Source of the DNA: Megaustenia siamemsis
Taxonomy: Eukaryota; Mollusca; Gastropoda; Stylommatophora; Ariophantidae
NCBI GenBank assembly: GCA_032433765.1
Contig: JAVIAB010000059.1
Coordinates: forward strand, 56,269,103-56,333,102
Direction: 5' to 3'
DNA length: 64,000 nucleotides
Shown: positions 34,311 through 44,690 of the stretch, piece after piece
Layout of the letters: every line of letters begins with the position of its first letter
How positions within the stretch are numbered: position 1 is the stretch's first letter
Made by a program: the position numbers and the translations under genes
Notes under the pieces: model-generated
Seen by the model: the letters and a program-made list of their open reading frames with translations, nothing else
Told to the model about the DNA's origin: nothing
The model's database searches: none

Positions 34311-34448
34311 GCACAGTTGATTAGAGCTTTACTACGAGACCATCGCAAAACATTCTCCCTTAATGAAACATAACTACTGACTGCTCAATAAAGAAAACAT
34401 TTAATCTAACGAACTATTAGTGAATATCCAGACATGGAGAGGCCATAG

Positions 34449-34850
34449 AAGAAGTAACTAATTAACTAGTTAACTAACCAACTAACCAACTAACTAACTA
34501 ACTAACGAACTAACGAACTAACGAACTAACGAACTAAGCAACTAATAAACTAATCAACTAACTTACTAACTAACTAATTAAATAACTAAACAACTAACAA
34601 ACTAACTGTATAACGAACAAACTAATTAACTCACTAACTAACCAACTAACCAACTAACTTACTTACTTACTAATTAACCAACTAACTAACCAGCTAACTA
34701 ACCAACTAACTAACTTACTAATTAATCAAATAACTAACTTACAAACTAACTAACTTACTTACTAATTAACCAACTAACGAACCAACTAACTAATTAAATA
34801 ACTAACTAACTAACCAACTAACAAACCAACTTACTAAAAACTAATTTACT
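34449..34850. repeat. (AACT)n tetranucleotide array
   Basis: About 400 bp of AACTAACT with variants (AACCAACT, AACGAACT, AATTAACT) directly before the cap exon of LRR gene 2, within intron 2. Confidence 0.95.
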
Positions 34851-34964
34851 AGACAAACCACAAGCACTAACGTACTTATACGTGACACAAGGGAAAATAA
34901 GTACAATATGTGACTTAAAGGAATAGTAAACAAAACGGAAGCAAACAGTAGACAATATACGTAC

Positions 34965-35069
34965 TGCTAAGTTGATAGTTCTGTAGTGATCGGATGATGA
35001 AACCATTGGGGGTATGCTGGCTAGCCCACGAGCTGAGCAGAGGATTGCCTTGTGAGAGCAGGTGCACTT
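34965..35069 (-). CDS. LRR gene 2, exon 2: LRR N-terminal cysteine cap
   Basis: A 105-bp exon after acceptor TTATTTGTACAG and before donor GTACGT. It encodes KCTCSHKAILCSARGLASIP followed by PMVSSSDHYRTINLA, with the C-x-C-x6-C cap pattern and phase 0 ends. Same length as exons at 16858 and 56247. Confidence 0.85.
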
Positions 35070-35175
35070 CTGTACAAATAAGTGGAAATGTGTATATACT
35101 CTCTCATTTATCCGTCTACCACTCCGTCTCTAAAACTGTATGTCTGCCATCTTATATATATATATATACCCAGTC

Positions 35176-35874
35176 CTGGTCAATGCGGAGGTCATCGGTC
35201 TCATCTGGGATAACACCAATGAGAAAGATGCAGTCATCTATACGGATCTGTAATACGGCACCAAAACAGTGCATGGGGATTTACAGCACGCTCCGCAAGC
35301 AGAATAGTCATGGAAGACAGTGATGCATAAGTTATGACCACGAGTAGCATGACAATAGAGGTGATGGCAGCGACCAAGGTATTCATCTGGTTAGAGTCAC
35401 ATGACTATACCCACGTCTGTATACTGAGTGATTCGATGAGCATGATAAGAAAAATGGAGGCGGGCTATGTACGCATGCAATGGGTAGAGTCGTTGTAGAA
35501 GTCAAAAATACATAAGGTCACCTTTGTCTATGTACCAGGACATGCGGGAGTATGAGGAAACGAAAGGGTGGACAGGTTGGCCTTCTGCGCTATTGTTGAG
35601 GACGGTTAACCAATTAATCGGGCGGATATCGTCAATGCCCTCCGAGATGAGGGAAGAGCACAGGACTTCGACAACCATGAGTCCACGTTACTCCTTCGGA
35701 TGAGAGAGATGGGCACAGCCAGAAAAGAGAAACTTAGTGGGCGTGTAAGAAGACTTATTAACCAACACAGAACTGGAGTCGTCAGTCGCTGGACACTTCG
35801 AGACTTGCTGAGGAGGGGATCTAAGCACCTATAGACATGTTCGGAGTGCAATGATGATGACCGGCAAATAACTC

Positions 35875-35878
<4 letters not shown>
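35176..35878 (+). mobile_element. LINE-C 3' fragment with decayed RNase H
   Basis: The plus strand matches LINE-C from GTCAATGCGGAGGTCATCGG through GTACCAGGACATGCGGGAGT to GTTCGGAGTGCAATGATGAT. The tail TAACTCATTATATA runs into an (AT)n array. Several frameshifts and stops. It lies in intron 1 of LRR gene 2, opposite in strand to the gene. Confidence 0.88.
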
Positions 35879-35938
<60 letters not shown>

Positions 35939-35960
35939 AGTTATTTATATTTTTATAATA

Positions 35961-36010
<50 letters not shown>
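35876..36010. repeat. (TA)n microsatellite
   Basis: Two TA runs separated by a TATTGAGTTATTT word that equals the LINE-C tail unit, so the array probably expanded from the LINE tail. Confidence 0.93.
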
Positions 36011-36011
<1 letters not shown>

Positions 36012-36013
<2 letters not shown>

Positions 36014-36315
36014 TTTCCTCATATTCCAAGGCCGGCTTGTTGCCGGAGCTACTAAGTTTAGTGTTCTGTGCACTGTGATCTGTGTTCTTCATCCGCATCG
36101 TGTTTTGATATTCCGATTGCTTACAATGAATGATGATATCGTATGACGAAGGTCAGTTCAGATACGCCGTTCACTTTCGCTGCAGCTTGGCCTATTGTCT
36201 TTTGGTGTGTGCTGTAGCTGCTATGATGGGGACTGCAACTGCCTTTCTTTGTTTCGAATCTTCAATGAGATGACTTTAATTCGGATGATTCCCCTGGCAC
36301 GGGGGTTGTATTATA
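36012..36315 (+). repeat. Dispersed ~290-bp repeat, copy 1
   Basis: Clearly homologous to 61845-62135: TTTCCTCATATTCCAAGGCC, TCCGATTGCTTACAATG, TGATGATATCGTATGACG, CTGCTATGATGGGGACTGC. No coding potential. Unknown family, possibly a SINE or MITE. Confidence 0.7.
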
Positions 36316-36339
36316 TATATATATATATATATTATATAC

Positions 36340-37167
36340 AGGGTTGGACATTTAAGTCATGAGACTGATTTTATAATGGCCAAGACAAAAATGACGTGCA
36401 TGAAACAAAGCGCGCAATCCAAAGAGGCAACATTTATCTATGGTCTGACAACTTTACATCGCCGCCCGATAAGCAGGCAATAAACAACCCGCCGTTTTGT
36501 TGACCTAGTTAGAGGTGCATTGTTACGTAATCATCATATAGCAAAAAAAGCGAACATTAAATTCTCTTTAAAACTCGGAAAAAGGGCCATTGAGACATTT
36601 GAATTGATGCGACAAGTTTATGGGGATAATTGTTTATCTCGTACATTCGGGTGGTTGTCACGATCTAAGATAGTATGGAAGCGATAACACATGCAACTAG
36701 ACATGGAAACCCACATTTTGTACATAATGAGGGACTCATTGCAAAAGTCAGAGAGCAATTACAAGAAGATTGTTACTTGAATGTGAGGATGATGACAGAT
36801 GGATTTGGTATTAAGAGAGAGACCATTCTGAAACTCCTATTAGAAAGATTCTCCGAGTGAAACTCGAGTATTCAACACCTGGCAGTTGTTTGTCTCTTCA
36901 TGGTAATGCACCAGCTCACCGGGCTTTAGTTGTACACACATCTTTGGACCAAAAGAAAAAACAAGTGTGTGTTCTCAACCATTCTCTATATTCCACAGAT
37001 TTGTCTCCCTGCGATTATTTGTTATTCTCAAAATTAAAGTGACCACTGATAGGACATTTCTTTGATGATACTGTTGACATCTAAAGGGCCATAACCTTGA
37101 TTTTAAGGGACATACCAAGAGACGAACTGCAGAGGTCGTTAGATCGTACAACTCACTGTATCAATGC
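36340..37167 (+). pseudogene. Broken mariner transposase
   Basis: The plus strand encodes a mariner-type helix-turn-helix region: KFSLKLGKRAIETFELMRQV, then HNEGLIAKVREQLQEDCYLN and GIKRETILKLL. It then jumps directly to the end of the catalytic domain, HGNAPAHRALVV and YSTDLSPCDYLLFSKLK, followed by decayed C-terminal sequence. The first catalytic aspartate region is deleted. The HDN box reads HGN (Asp to Gly), while the last aspartate in SPCDYLLF remains. Length is well under the usual ~345 residues and stops are present. It cannot be active. The ACAGGGTTGGACATTTAAGT start near 36340 may be the remaining terminal repeat. Confidence 0.8.
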
Positions 37168-37640
37168 ACAATGGGCTTCATCATCATGTGCCATACCAGT
37201 TGGCGCAGGCGATCATGTCCTTCCATAATCTTCTATCTACAGTGCATCGTATCAGTTCTGTTGTTGACCGTTTTCCAAGCCATGACACCAAGATATCCAG
37301 TATTTTCTCTCTTTGTCGTCCGCGATCTCACTTTCCTTTTATTTGTCAGTTGTAAACAAGTATTCCAACTTTCCTCTTCTCATGATATGCCCGAAAAATG
37401 TTGATTGTTTGTTTCTGATGTTTTTTTTAGGATATCCCTTTCTGTCTTCACCTCTTTGAGAATTTCCTCATTGGTCTTTATAGCTGTCCAGGGAACTTTC
37501 AACATTCTTCTGAGAAATCCCATTTCGGTGGCCTCTAATTGTCTTTTCATTTGTTTATCTACTGTCCATGATTCACTTCCATAGGTCAGAATTGGTTCTA
37601 TATAGCACCGATGAAATCTCTTTCTCACTACTATTGACAT
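37168..37640 (-). mobile_element. LINE-A 3' fragment
   Basis: The minus strand encodes YIEPILTYGSESWTVDKQMK, then ATEMGFLRRMLKVPWTAIKT and a frameshifted RDRGRQREKI...ELIRCTVD tail. It abuts the mariner remnant, in intron 1 of LRR gene 2. Confidence 0.8.
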
Positions 37641-37785
37641 AAATTACAATGGACTTACTTTGAATAAAAGACAGGTCTTATCTTCAACTGTTGTTTATTT
37701 TATTTTTTATGGAATTAGTCTCATTTTTTAATTGTCGAAACGTGTGTGTATAAATATATAAGGGTATACGGTATATTAATAATAC

Positions 37786-37877
37786 CTCATAAATGCAGTC
37801 TTGGCCAAACACAAAGGAGTCTATGATGACGTACAAGACCATTAGAGCACTTGTATAGATGTGATACATGTCTAGAT
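37786..37877 (-). CDS. LRR gene 2, exon 1: signal peptide
   Basis: Acceptor GTTTGTTTCAG is followed by ATCTAGAC and ATG (37869-37867). Twenty-eight codons, MYHIYTSALMVLYVIIDS and FVFGQDCIYE, form a signal peptide ending in the first cap cysteine. The donor is GTATTA. Joins exon 2 (KCTC) in phase 0. An upstream non-coding exon is implied but not located. Confidence 0.78.
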
Positions 37878-37889
37878 CTGAAACAAACA

Positions 37890-38330
37890 CAATTGTGAGC
37901 ATGTTAATTGTTGTTGATATAACAGCTTTTGGGCTTTTGTCATTTCTTGCCTGCTGTTTATTTGGATAAGTTTACGAATTTCTTTTCTAATTCACCACCA
38001 CAGATCGTGACAAAGCTACCATAGAAGAATTGATTGAGTGAGATGTACAGTTTATTGAAACAACAAACGCGGTGACTCTTTAACTTAATTGAATTCGTTT
38101 TCTTGAAACTCTGAATTGTTCGAATACCTAATCAATTTTGTCATTATAAGCAAGAAAAGTTAATTAATCAGATCCCAGACGATAAATAGTATAAATTTAG
38201 ACAAAATGAAACACAAAACGCGCATAATTTAAAATTAAAATAACACAATTAAATGCCCTAAATAATCAAACATGAAACCAGTAAATAAAATACGCAAACA
38301 ACGTAAAATAAAAATGTCATCTATTTATTC
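37890..38330. other. Sequence upstream of LRR gene 2, nothing recognised
   Basis: AT-rich, no ORF or repeat recognised. It may contain the promoter or a 5' non-coding exon of gene 2. Confidence 0.35.
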
Positions 38331-38588
38331 TTCTTCTTCTTTTTCTTTCCTTTCTCATTTGCCTTTTATTGTCCTTCCAGCATCCCCATCTTTTTCGTGG
38401 TCGACCCTTGGGTCTGGTGTTCTCACAACGTTTGTTGAAGACTCGTTGTGTTGTGTTTTGTTCTTTCTGCCTTGTCACCTGGCCAAACCATTTTATCTGT
38501 TGTTTCCTTATATATTCTATGGCAGGGGCTATTCGTAGCTTTTTTTATCAGTTCTTCATTTCTGATCTTATCTCTCAGATTGTTTCCT
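38330..38588 (-). mobile_element. LINE-B 3' fragment
   Basis: Complement encodes the GRPRKRW and CENTRPKG part of LINE-B and extends to TTAGACGAATGACAGG, where it meets a LINE-A fragment on the opposite strand. Confidence 0.75.
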
Positions 38589-39025
38589 GTCATTCGTCTA
38601 ACACTAGAAGCAATTCCGACCTACGGAAGCGAATCATGGACAGTAGAGAAACAAATGAAAATACGATTAGAGGCCACAGTGATGGGATTTCTCAGAAGAA
38701 TGTTGAAAGTTCCCTGGACAGATAAAAAGACCAATGAGAAAGTTGTCAAAGAGGCCAACACAAAAAGGCAGCTCCTAAAAAACATCAGAAAGAAACAATC
38801 AACATTTTTCGGGCACATCATGAGAAGAGGAAAGTTGGAATACTTCGTTACAACCGATAAAATAAAAGGAACGAGAGATCGCGGACGACAAAGAGAGAAA
38901 ATACTGGATAGCTTTATGTCATGGCATGGAAAGCAGTCAACAACAGAACTGATACGATGCACTGTAGATAGAATATTGTGCAAGGACATGACCTACGCCA
39001 AATAGTATGACACATGATGATGATG
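38585..39025 (+). mobile_element. LINE-A 3' fragment, one long open frame
   Basis: The plus frame reads PTYGSESWTVEKQMKIRLEA, VMGFLRRMLKVPWTDKKTN, RKKQSTFFGHIMRRGKLEYF and KQSTTELIRCTVDRILCKDM with no stop for about 130 codons. It ends at TAGTATGACACATGATGATG. This is the best-preserved LINE-A tail in the window, but it has no catalytic domain. Confidence 0.85.
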
Positions 39026-39121
39026 AGTTGTTAGTTCTCTCATCCTGATGGTAATCTCTGCTTATGTCCTTTAGAGACAATCTATGCAACTATATTCTAA
39101 ATGCCAGATATGTGTCTGTCG

Positions 39122-39123
<2 letters not shown>

Positions 39124-39168
<45 letters not shown>
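39124..39168. repeat. (GA)n microsatellite
   Basis: About 45 bp of GAGA. Confidence 0.97.
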
Positions 39169-39171
<3 letters not shown>

Positions 39172-39654
39172 TTTATAATTAATGAAGATGTTAATCGTGT
39201 AACTGACTTCAGGGCGGACAACTACATGAAACACTGTGTGTGCGGACAGACACAGAAAACGAACTCGCCATTTTGTTTGATTTAAGGAGGTCTTCATTGG
39301 AACACGGCTCTTGCCTCTAAAGTCAGCCCTTGTTATGCCCATTGTTAACGTCAACATAAATACAGCCGGGATTAAAGTTCATTGCAATAATTAGAACAAC
39401 ATTAATAACGTATGCATTGTTACCTTGTTATGCTTTATATAGACGAGTTCCGGGACAAAGCGACAGTTTCAATAGACAACAAAGGTGTCATTTTATATTC
39501 ATTGTTTATGTTTTTAAAACAATGCTACAAGTTGTTGTCTTATCACACAATGCTGATTAGATTTTCTAAGGCGATTATAATTGTATAATTGTTAGTGGCG
39601 TCTCTACTGTCTTCACGGGCTAGGTAATTCTAAGGAAGCCTGATGTGTTTGAAA

Positions 39655-39915
39655 TAAAGAAACTCCATTTTTAGAAAAAAATGTTTAAAATTGTTAACTC
39701 CCCAATATTTTATATAAATAATTGTTTCATTAAAACATTGTTTGAAATCATTAAACTCCCCATTATTTTTATATAAATAATTTATTCATGAAAATATTAA
39801 TTGAAATCAATAAACCCCCCCCCCCCTCCCCAATATTTTGATATTAATAATTGTTTAATGAAAACTTTTGAATCAATTAACTCCCCAATATTTTGATATA
39901 AATAATTGTACCCCG
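39655..39915. repeat. ~62-bp imperfect tandem repeat, four units
   Basis: Units carry AACTCCCCAATATTTT, ATATAAATAATTGTTT and AATGAAAAC. The third has an expanded C run (near 39816). Confidence 0.85.
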
Positions 39916-39999
39916 ATTTTAAAAATCTCCAGTTGTCATGTTAATGGTCTCCTCCTTCAACCCTTTTATTATATAACTGAATGTTTCAATATGTGGCCA

Positions 40000-40490
40000 T
40001 ATACGACCAACATTATACAATAGCTTCGCCCTTGCCTTTCATCATATCAATTATGTTGTTGAATGTTTTCCATGCCATGACACCAAACCATCCAGTATCT
40101 TCTCTCTTTGTCGTCCGCGATCTCTCTTTCCTGTATTTTGCCTGTTGTAACCAAATATTCAGATTTTTCTCTTCTCATGATGTGCCCAAAATATGTTGAT
40201 TGTTTCTTTCTGATATTTTATTGTTTTTTTTTTAATTTCCGTTTTGGTCGTATTAACTATCAAGGGAACTTTCAACATTCTTCTGAGAAATCCCCTCTCT
40301 GTGGCCTCTAATCGTCTTTTCATTTGTTTGTCTACTGTTATGATTCGCTCCATATAGCGCCGATGAACTCTCTTTCTCACTTCTATTGAGATAGACTTGT
40401 TGCAAAAGGCGTTTTTCATTTTCTGAAATTGTATTTTGGCCTGAGCTATTCTGCTTTTATTTGTGTGTGCATCATACATTTGATGTTGGC
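40000..40490 (-). mobile_element. LINE-A 3' fragment
   Basis: The minus strand encodes RIAQAKIQFQKMKNAFCNKS, KRVHRRYMERI, ATERGFLRRMLKVPL, then frameshifted sequence to the DRGRQREKI tail. Decayed. Confidence 0.75.
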
Positions 40491-40617
40491 ATTACCAGCA
40501 AAGTAACTAAACAAACATAAAAAATAAATGAATGATTATTGTACCGCTAGAAATCTTAACAATTGTTCGTTGCTTGATTTCATTCAAGTTTGGTTTGGTA
40601 ATACAACAACAGCATAT

Positions 40618-40860
40618 TCTTCTTCTGCGGTCATGACTCTTTCAGAGTAGGATTCCGGATTCTCTCACGAAGGTAGCTATCTATGTGATTCGGTTGCCCC
40701 GTATCTGACTGATTACATGTTAGAACGTTGCACCGAACGTTGCGCCATTGGCCCAGTGCATCCGATTTCTGCCAGCATTTTATTTAGGTTTGCTTTCCTT
40801 AGCCTTTGATTGTCCCAATCTTCCTGCAAGGCATCAGCTTGTCTTTTCTGTAGGGGGATT
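40618..40860 (-). mobile_element. LINE 3' fragment
   Basis: Complement words CCGAATCACATAGATAGC and CTCTGAAAGAGTCATGACCG parallel the end of the LINE at 15787-16125 (CGAATCACTTAGACAGAC, CATGAAAGAGTCAAGATCG). The upstream part reads RQADALQEDWDNQRLRKANL. Confidence 0.5.
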
Positions 40861-41103
40861 CTGCCCTTAAAACATATGGTTGTGAAACATGGACATTCGA
40901 TAGATCTGCTGAAAGATCCGCTTTGAATATAAATGTTAGAGAGCAGTAATCAGAGCATCGTGGTGTAGACAAGAGCAAACATGTTGGTTTTGCAAAAAAA
41001 AAAAAAAATTCCCAGATAAATATTTCATAAAGAATTCAAAAACAAGCAAAATAGAATATTCTAGTCAAGTAAAACATTATCTTGATCCAGGGTTTGTAGT
41101 TAG

Positions 41104-41370
41104 GGAGCCGCTATAGCTCAGTGGTTAGAGAACTGGACTACAAAGGACAAGGGGTAAGTTTCGATCCCAACCGACCGCTACCGGTTCACCCAGCCTTTAA
41201 TGGGCACCGGATTTTTTTTCTGGGAAAGTAAAGCGGCACGGGCGTAATACTGACCACATTACCCAAAAATCATGTGCCGAAGGTCTGTAAAATTTATGGT
41301 CACTAACACCATATTCCCTATACGCCACTTGGCGTGACGGGGGTACTTTACTTTTTTTTTTTGTTTTTTT
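41104..41370 (+). mobile_element. tRNA-derived SINE S1, full-length copy
   Basis: Head GGAGCCGCTATAGCTCAGTG, B box TTTCGATCCC, S1 body and GGGGGTACTTTACTTTTTT tail. This is the cleanest head in the window. No clear target duplication was found, because both flanks are low complexity. Confidence 0.9.
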
Positions 41371-41770
41371 TTTGTTTTACTGTTTTGTAAAGCTGTCACC
41401 ATACCTTGTATTAGTGTAAGTTACACCCCCACTACTGGATCCCTGCCACCAGCTTTACCGCAGCACTGCATTTATTTGCCCGTTCCCTATATAAACTAAA
41501 GCATAAAGTCACACAATCTGAGGGGCCTTAACAATTTGTAGAATGGACTGGGAACTACACTTTTGAGACCTTCTGGTTTTAATTGTAAAGGGAAAAATGG
41601 TGGGGGAGGGGGGGGAATTTGGGGGTCTCAAAGTTTAATTTAGCTAAGGACCTCACCAAGTCTAAATCCAGTACTGTGACTATGTGACTACCTGTGTCAT
41701 ATTGCAGAATAGTCAGGCTCTCAGATATCCTAAAAGTTAACCGCTCCTACGCTATAAAGACATCTGTAAA
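41371..41770. other. Unassigned sequence
   Basis: No recognised gene. Contains a G-rich patch near 41600. Confidence 0.35.
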
Positions 41771-41774
41771 TGTC

Positions 41775-42115
41775 ACATGAGGAATTATCTTCTTCTTCTT
41801 CTTCTTTCCTTCCTCATTTGCCTTTCAGCGCCGAGGGGAGATATAATTTGCGGTCTTTTGCGCTTCTGTTCGCCTCTGCTGCTGTTATGTTTCCTAATGC
41901 TTCTAATATTCCATCCATCCATCTTTTTCGTGGTCGACCCTTGGACCTGGTGTTCTCATAACGTTTGCCGAAGGCTCGTTGTGTTTTTTTATTTTTCTGC
42001 CTAGTCACGTGGCCAAACCATTTTATCTGTTGTTTCTTTATATATTCTATGGCGGGAGGTATTCCTAGCTATTTTCTCAGTTCTTCATTTCTGATCTTAT
42101 CTCTCAGACTCAGAG
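41775..42115 (-). mobile_element. LINE-B 3' fragment
   Basis: The minus strand encodes TRSKGRPRKRWMDGILEALG and AKDRKLYLPSALKGK. Nearly the same extent as the copy at 8155-8520. Confidence 0.78.
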
Positions 42116-42760
42116 GCATTATGATATAGCAATACTAGCAATGGAATGCTGGCTACAAACAGACATAGATGAAAGGCAGACAATAAACGCGAGACTGAAA
42201 ACAGGCCAACTCACATGAAATGAGTTGCCGATTCTAGACACGGACAAAGGACAATAAAAAAAATGTAACCTCTGACAAGATCCTTATAATCTCACAAAAG
42301 TCCATTCCCCCTAGAGACAGTTATCATTCTACTACTACCTGCGTATACATGAAGTCTTGTGTCAAGATATATTTACATTTTCAATCTTTGATTGTCAACA
42401 GACACTGTCCAGACATAACACCCCCGTTATTATGGGAGATTACCAGGCAATGAAACATATCGATTTCTACTTGGTTTTGTCATTGTGTGCTCGTAGATTT
42501 GCAGAAAGTGTTCCATGAGAAAATGATGATACTCTTTATTGATTGTCATATTCTGCATTGTCATTATCTGTCACATTCTACATACCATATGAAGTTTAAT
42601 ACACTGTACATATATACTTGACTACAACCATGCATACAAACATGTATACATACATACTTACATATGAAAAGAAAGTAATATACACATATACACACATACA
42701 TACTTCCATATGCACACACACACAATATATGTACATGGTAGTAGTGGCCTCCGTCAGTCA
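42116..42760. other. Unassigned sequence with short (CA)/(AT) patches
   Basis: CATACATATAC-rich sequence around 42600-42740. No gene recognised. Confidence 0.35.
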
Positions 42761-42762
42761 TA

Positions 42763-43585
42763 GTTGACTATGGAATTTTCAGCGCCTCTAGAAATGTTAT
42801 TTTGTCTTTTCTTTTCTTTCGCCGTGTATTCTCTTTCTCTATGAATCTTTCTGCTTCTTCTTTGAGGTGAACCTTTAGAGTGTGTTTCCAGAGATTGCGG
42901 CCTGCAGCTATGTCTTCCCATGCTGCAGGGTTTATGTTAAGATTCTTCATGTCGCGTTTACACACATCTACAAATCGAAGTTTTGGGCGCCCCCTAGTTT
43001 TTTAACCATCTGCCAGTTGTCCGTAGAGTATATCTTTCGGTATGTGGCCATCTTTCATACGGCCATACATGTGTACATGGCCAAGCCAGCGTACCCTACG
43101 TTGTTTGAGCAGCGTGTAGTAATTCGGGAGGCCTGTGCAAGTCATGACCTCCACGTTTGTCACTTTATCCTTCCAGGTGATACCAAGAATACGGCGTAGG
43201 CATCGCATATGGAATGCGGTAAGCCTTCTCTCCTGCTTTACATAGGTTGTCCAATATTTGCTGCCATACAGGAGGATACTAATTATGCAAGCATTGTACA
43301 CTGCAGCTTTTGTTTTAATTGTCAGTTTGCTGTTTTGCCAGACACGCCTAGAAAGACGGACAAAGGTGGTAGCAGCTTTACAAATACGAGTGTAAATTTC
43401 TGTATCTAAAGATAGTCTGTCGCTGATGATGGACCCCAGGTAGTTATACTGCCGCACGATATCAAGTTTATAGTTGTCGATATAAATAGCAGGTGTTGCT
43501 TCGACGTCCTGACTGAGTAAGTTTTCTGCAAACTTATTGTTAGACCGAAGTCTCTGCAGGCATGCGAAAAGCATGTACATATATA
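42763..43585 (-). mobile_element. LINE-E reverse-transcriptase C-terminal fragment
   Basis: The minus frame 43580-43002 (192 codons) begins inside the post-catalytic region (QYNYLGSIISD). It continues through KAAVYNACIISILLYGSKYW, MRCLRRILGITWKDKVTNVE and RRVRWLGHVHMYGRMKDGHI to DILYGQLADG. One TAA separates it from the in-frame continuation TRGRPKLRFVDVCKRDMKNL and NPAAWEDIAAGRNLWK. The core FADD box is absent, so the copy is 5' truncated. The frame is otherwise well preserved, indicating a younger insertion than most LINE fragments here. Confidence 0.85.
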
Positions 43586-43594
43586 ATATTATAT

Positions 43595-43750
43595 GGGAGA
43601 CGCATTGGCTCAGTGGTTAGCGAGCTGATCTATAAGGACAAAACGTCGAGTTTGATTCAGATCGACGGCTTCCATGTTGACTCAGCCAAGTTATCAAAGA
43701 TATCAGGAAAATGATAAATAAAGCAGTGATAGTTTATTTGTTGTAGAAAC
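43595..43750 (+). mobile_element. tRNA-related SINE, second type
   Basis: GGGAGACGCATTGGCTCAGT and GGTTAGCGAGCTGATC form a tRNA-like A-box region and GTCGAGTTTGATTCAGATCG a B box. The body differs from S1. Confidence 0.6.
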
Positions 43751-44230
43751 CTCGTTTTTGGAAATACATCAAGGGTATGATGTAATCTAAAATGTTGATC
43801 TGCAAGAGTTATCTATTTTCTGTGTTTGTATATGAGAGATCTATCAGCTGGAGAACAAGATAAAAGAAATCGTTGAGTTTTGCATAATTTCATTTAATCT
43901 AACTGGGGATTTTTTTTCAAAATATGTTTCATTAATGTAATGAAATAAAACAATTGCAAAACATATAATATAATACGGAACGAGTATGAGTTTACGTTTT
44001 TCCCATAGCAACATATGGCTGTGAAACATGCACTTCTTCAACGATCAACTATTGCAATGCGTTAAGACATTAACCCAGCTTGGGTCACAAACAGTACCGT
44101 GCGTTTGAGGTTATCGCCGATTCCCCATAACTTCCCATGCAAGGTTGTGTTTTTGTGGGCCATATTTGAGTTCTTAGAGCATTTAGAGGTCTGCAGTCCT
44201 GTAGTATATACTCTAGAATTTGTCTGGATA
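43751..44230. other. Unassigned sequence
   Basis: No recognised features. Confidence 0.35.
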
Positions 44231-44234
44231 CTAC

Positions 44235-44690
44235 CTAGTTATATGTTGCAAAGCAACTGAGTCCAATCGTGTGTTTGTGCTCCGAGACCGCAATGGCCTG
44301 TATTGAGTCTAAATATCTTGGTCTGCCCATGTCTGCTGAGTTTGTTTAAGCTGAAATGTTCTGGTTGATATTTTCCATGTAACTCCCTCCATTCTGTTTT
44401 CCTAACTTGCTGCAGAATGGTTTTTATTTCTTTGAGGCTCTGGTCTTTCTTGGTCTGTTGAAGGCTCCTACCTGCTTCAGCAAGTTCATCTGCTCTCTCA
44501 TCTCCTGGGAAGTCACTGTGTCCTGGTATCTTATCCACTACAGAACTAGTTCTGTCTTTTCTGACAGCGAACATATGTTGTGCTGTATTTCTTGGATGAG
44601 TTTATCCTGTTTAGGGCTCGACATTGCTTGAATTACTGACTTTGCATTAGCGAGGATGATAATTTGGGGACTTGGGACCTCTTGTATGTT
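44235..44690 (-). mobile_element. LINE-D RNase H, C-terminal half
   Basis: The minus strand encodes IQEVPSPQIIILANAKSVIQ (the position of the third RNase H acidic box, here ANAK), then IPGHSDFPGDERADELAEAG with the last catalytic Asp in DERAD. A tail with SRHGQTKIFRLNTGHCGL completes the domain. A frameshift lies near 44570. The missing N-terminal half is 1.9 kb away at 46610-46835, beyond the 43-bp array. Confidence 0.85.
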
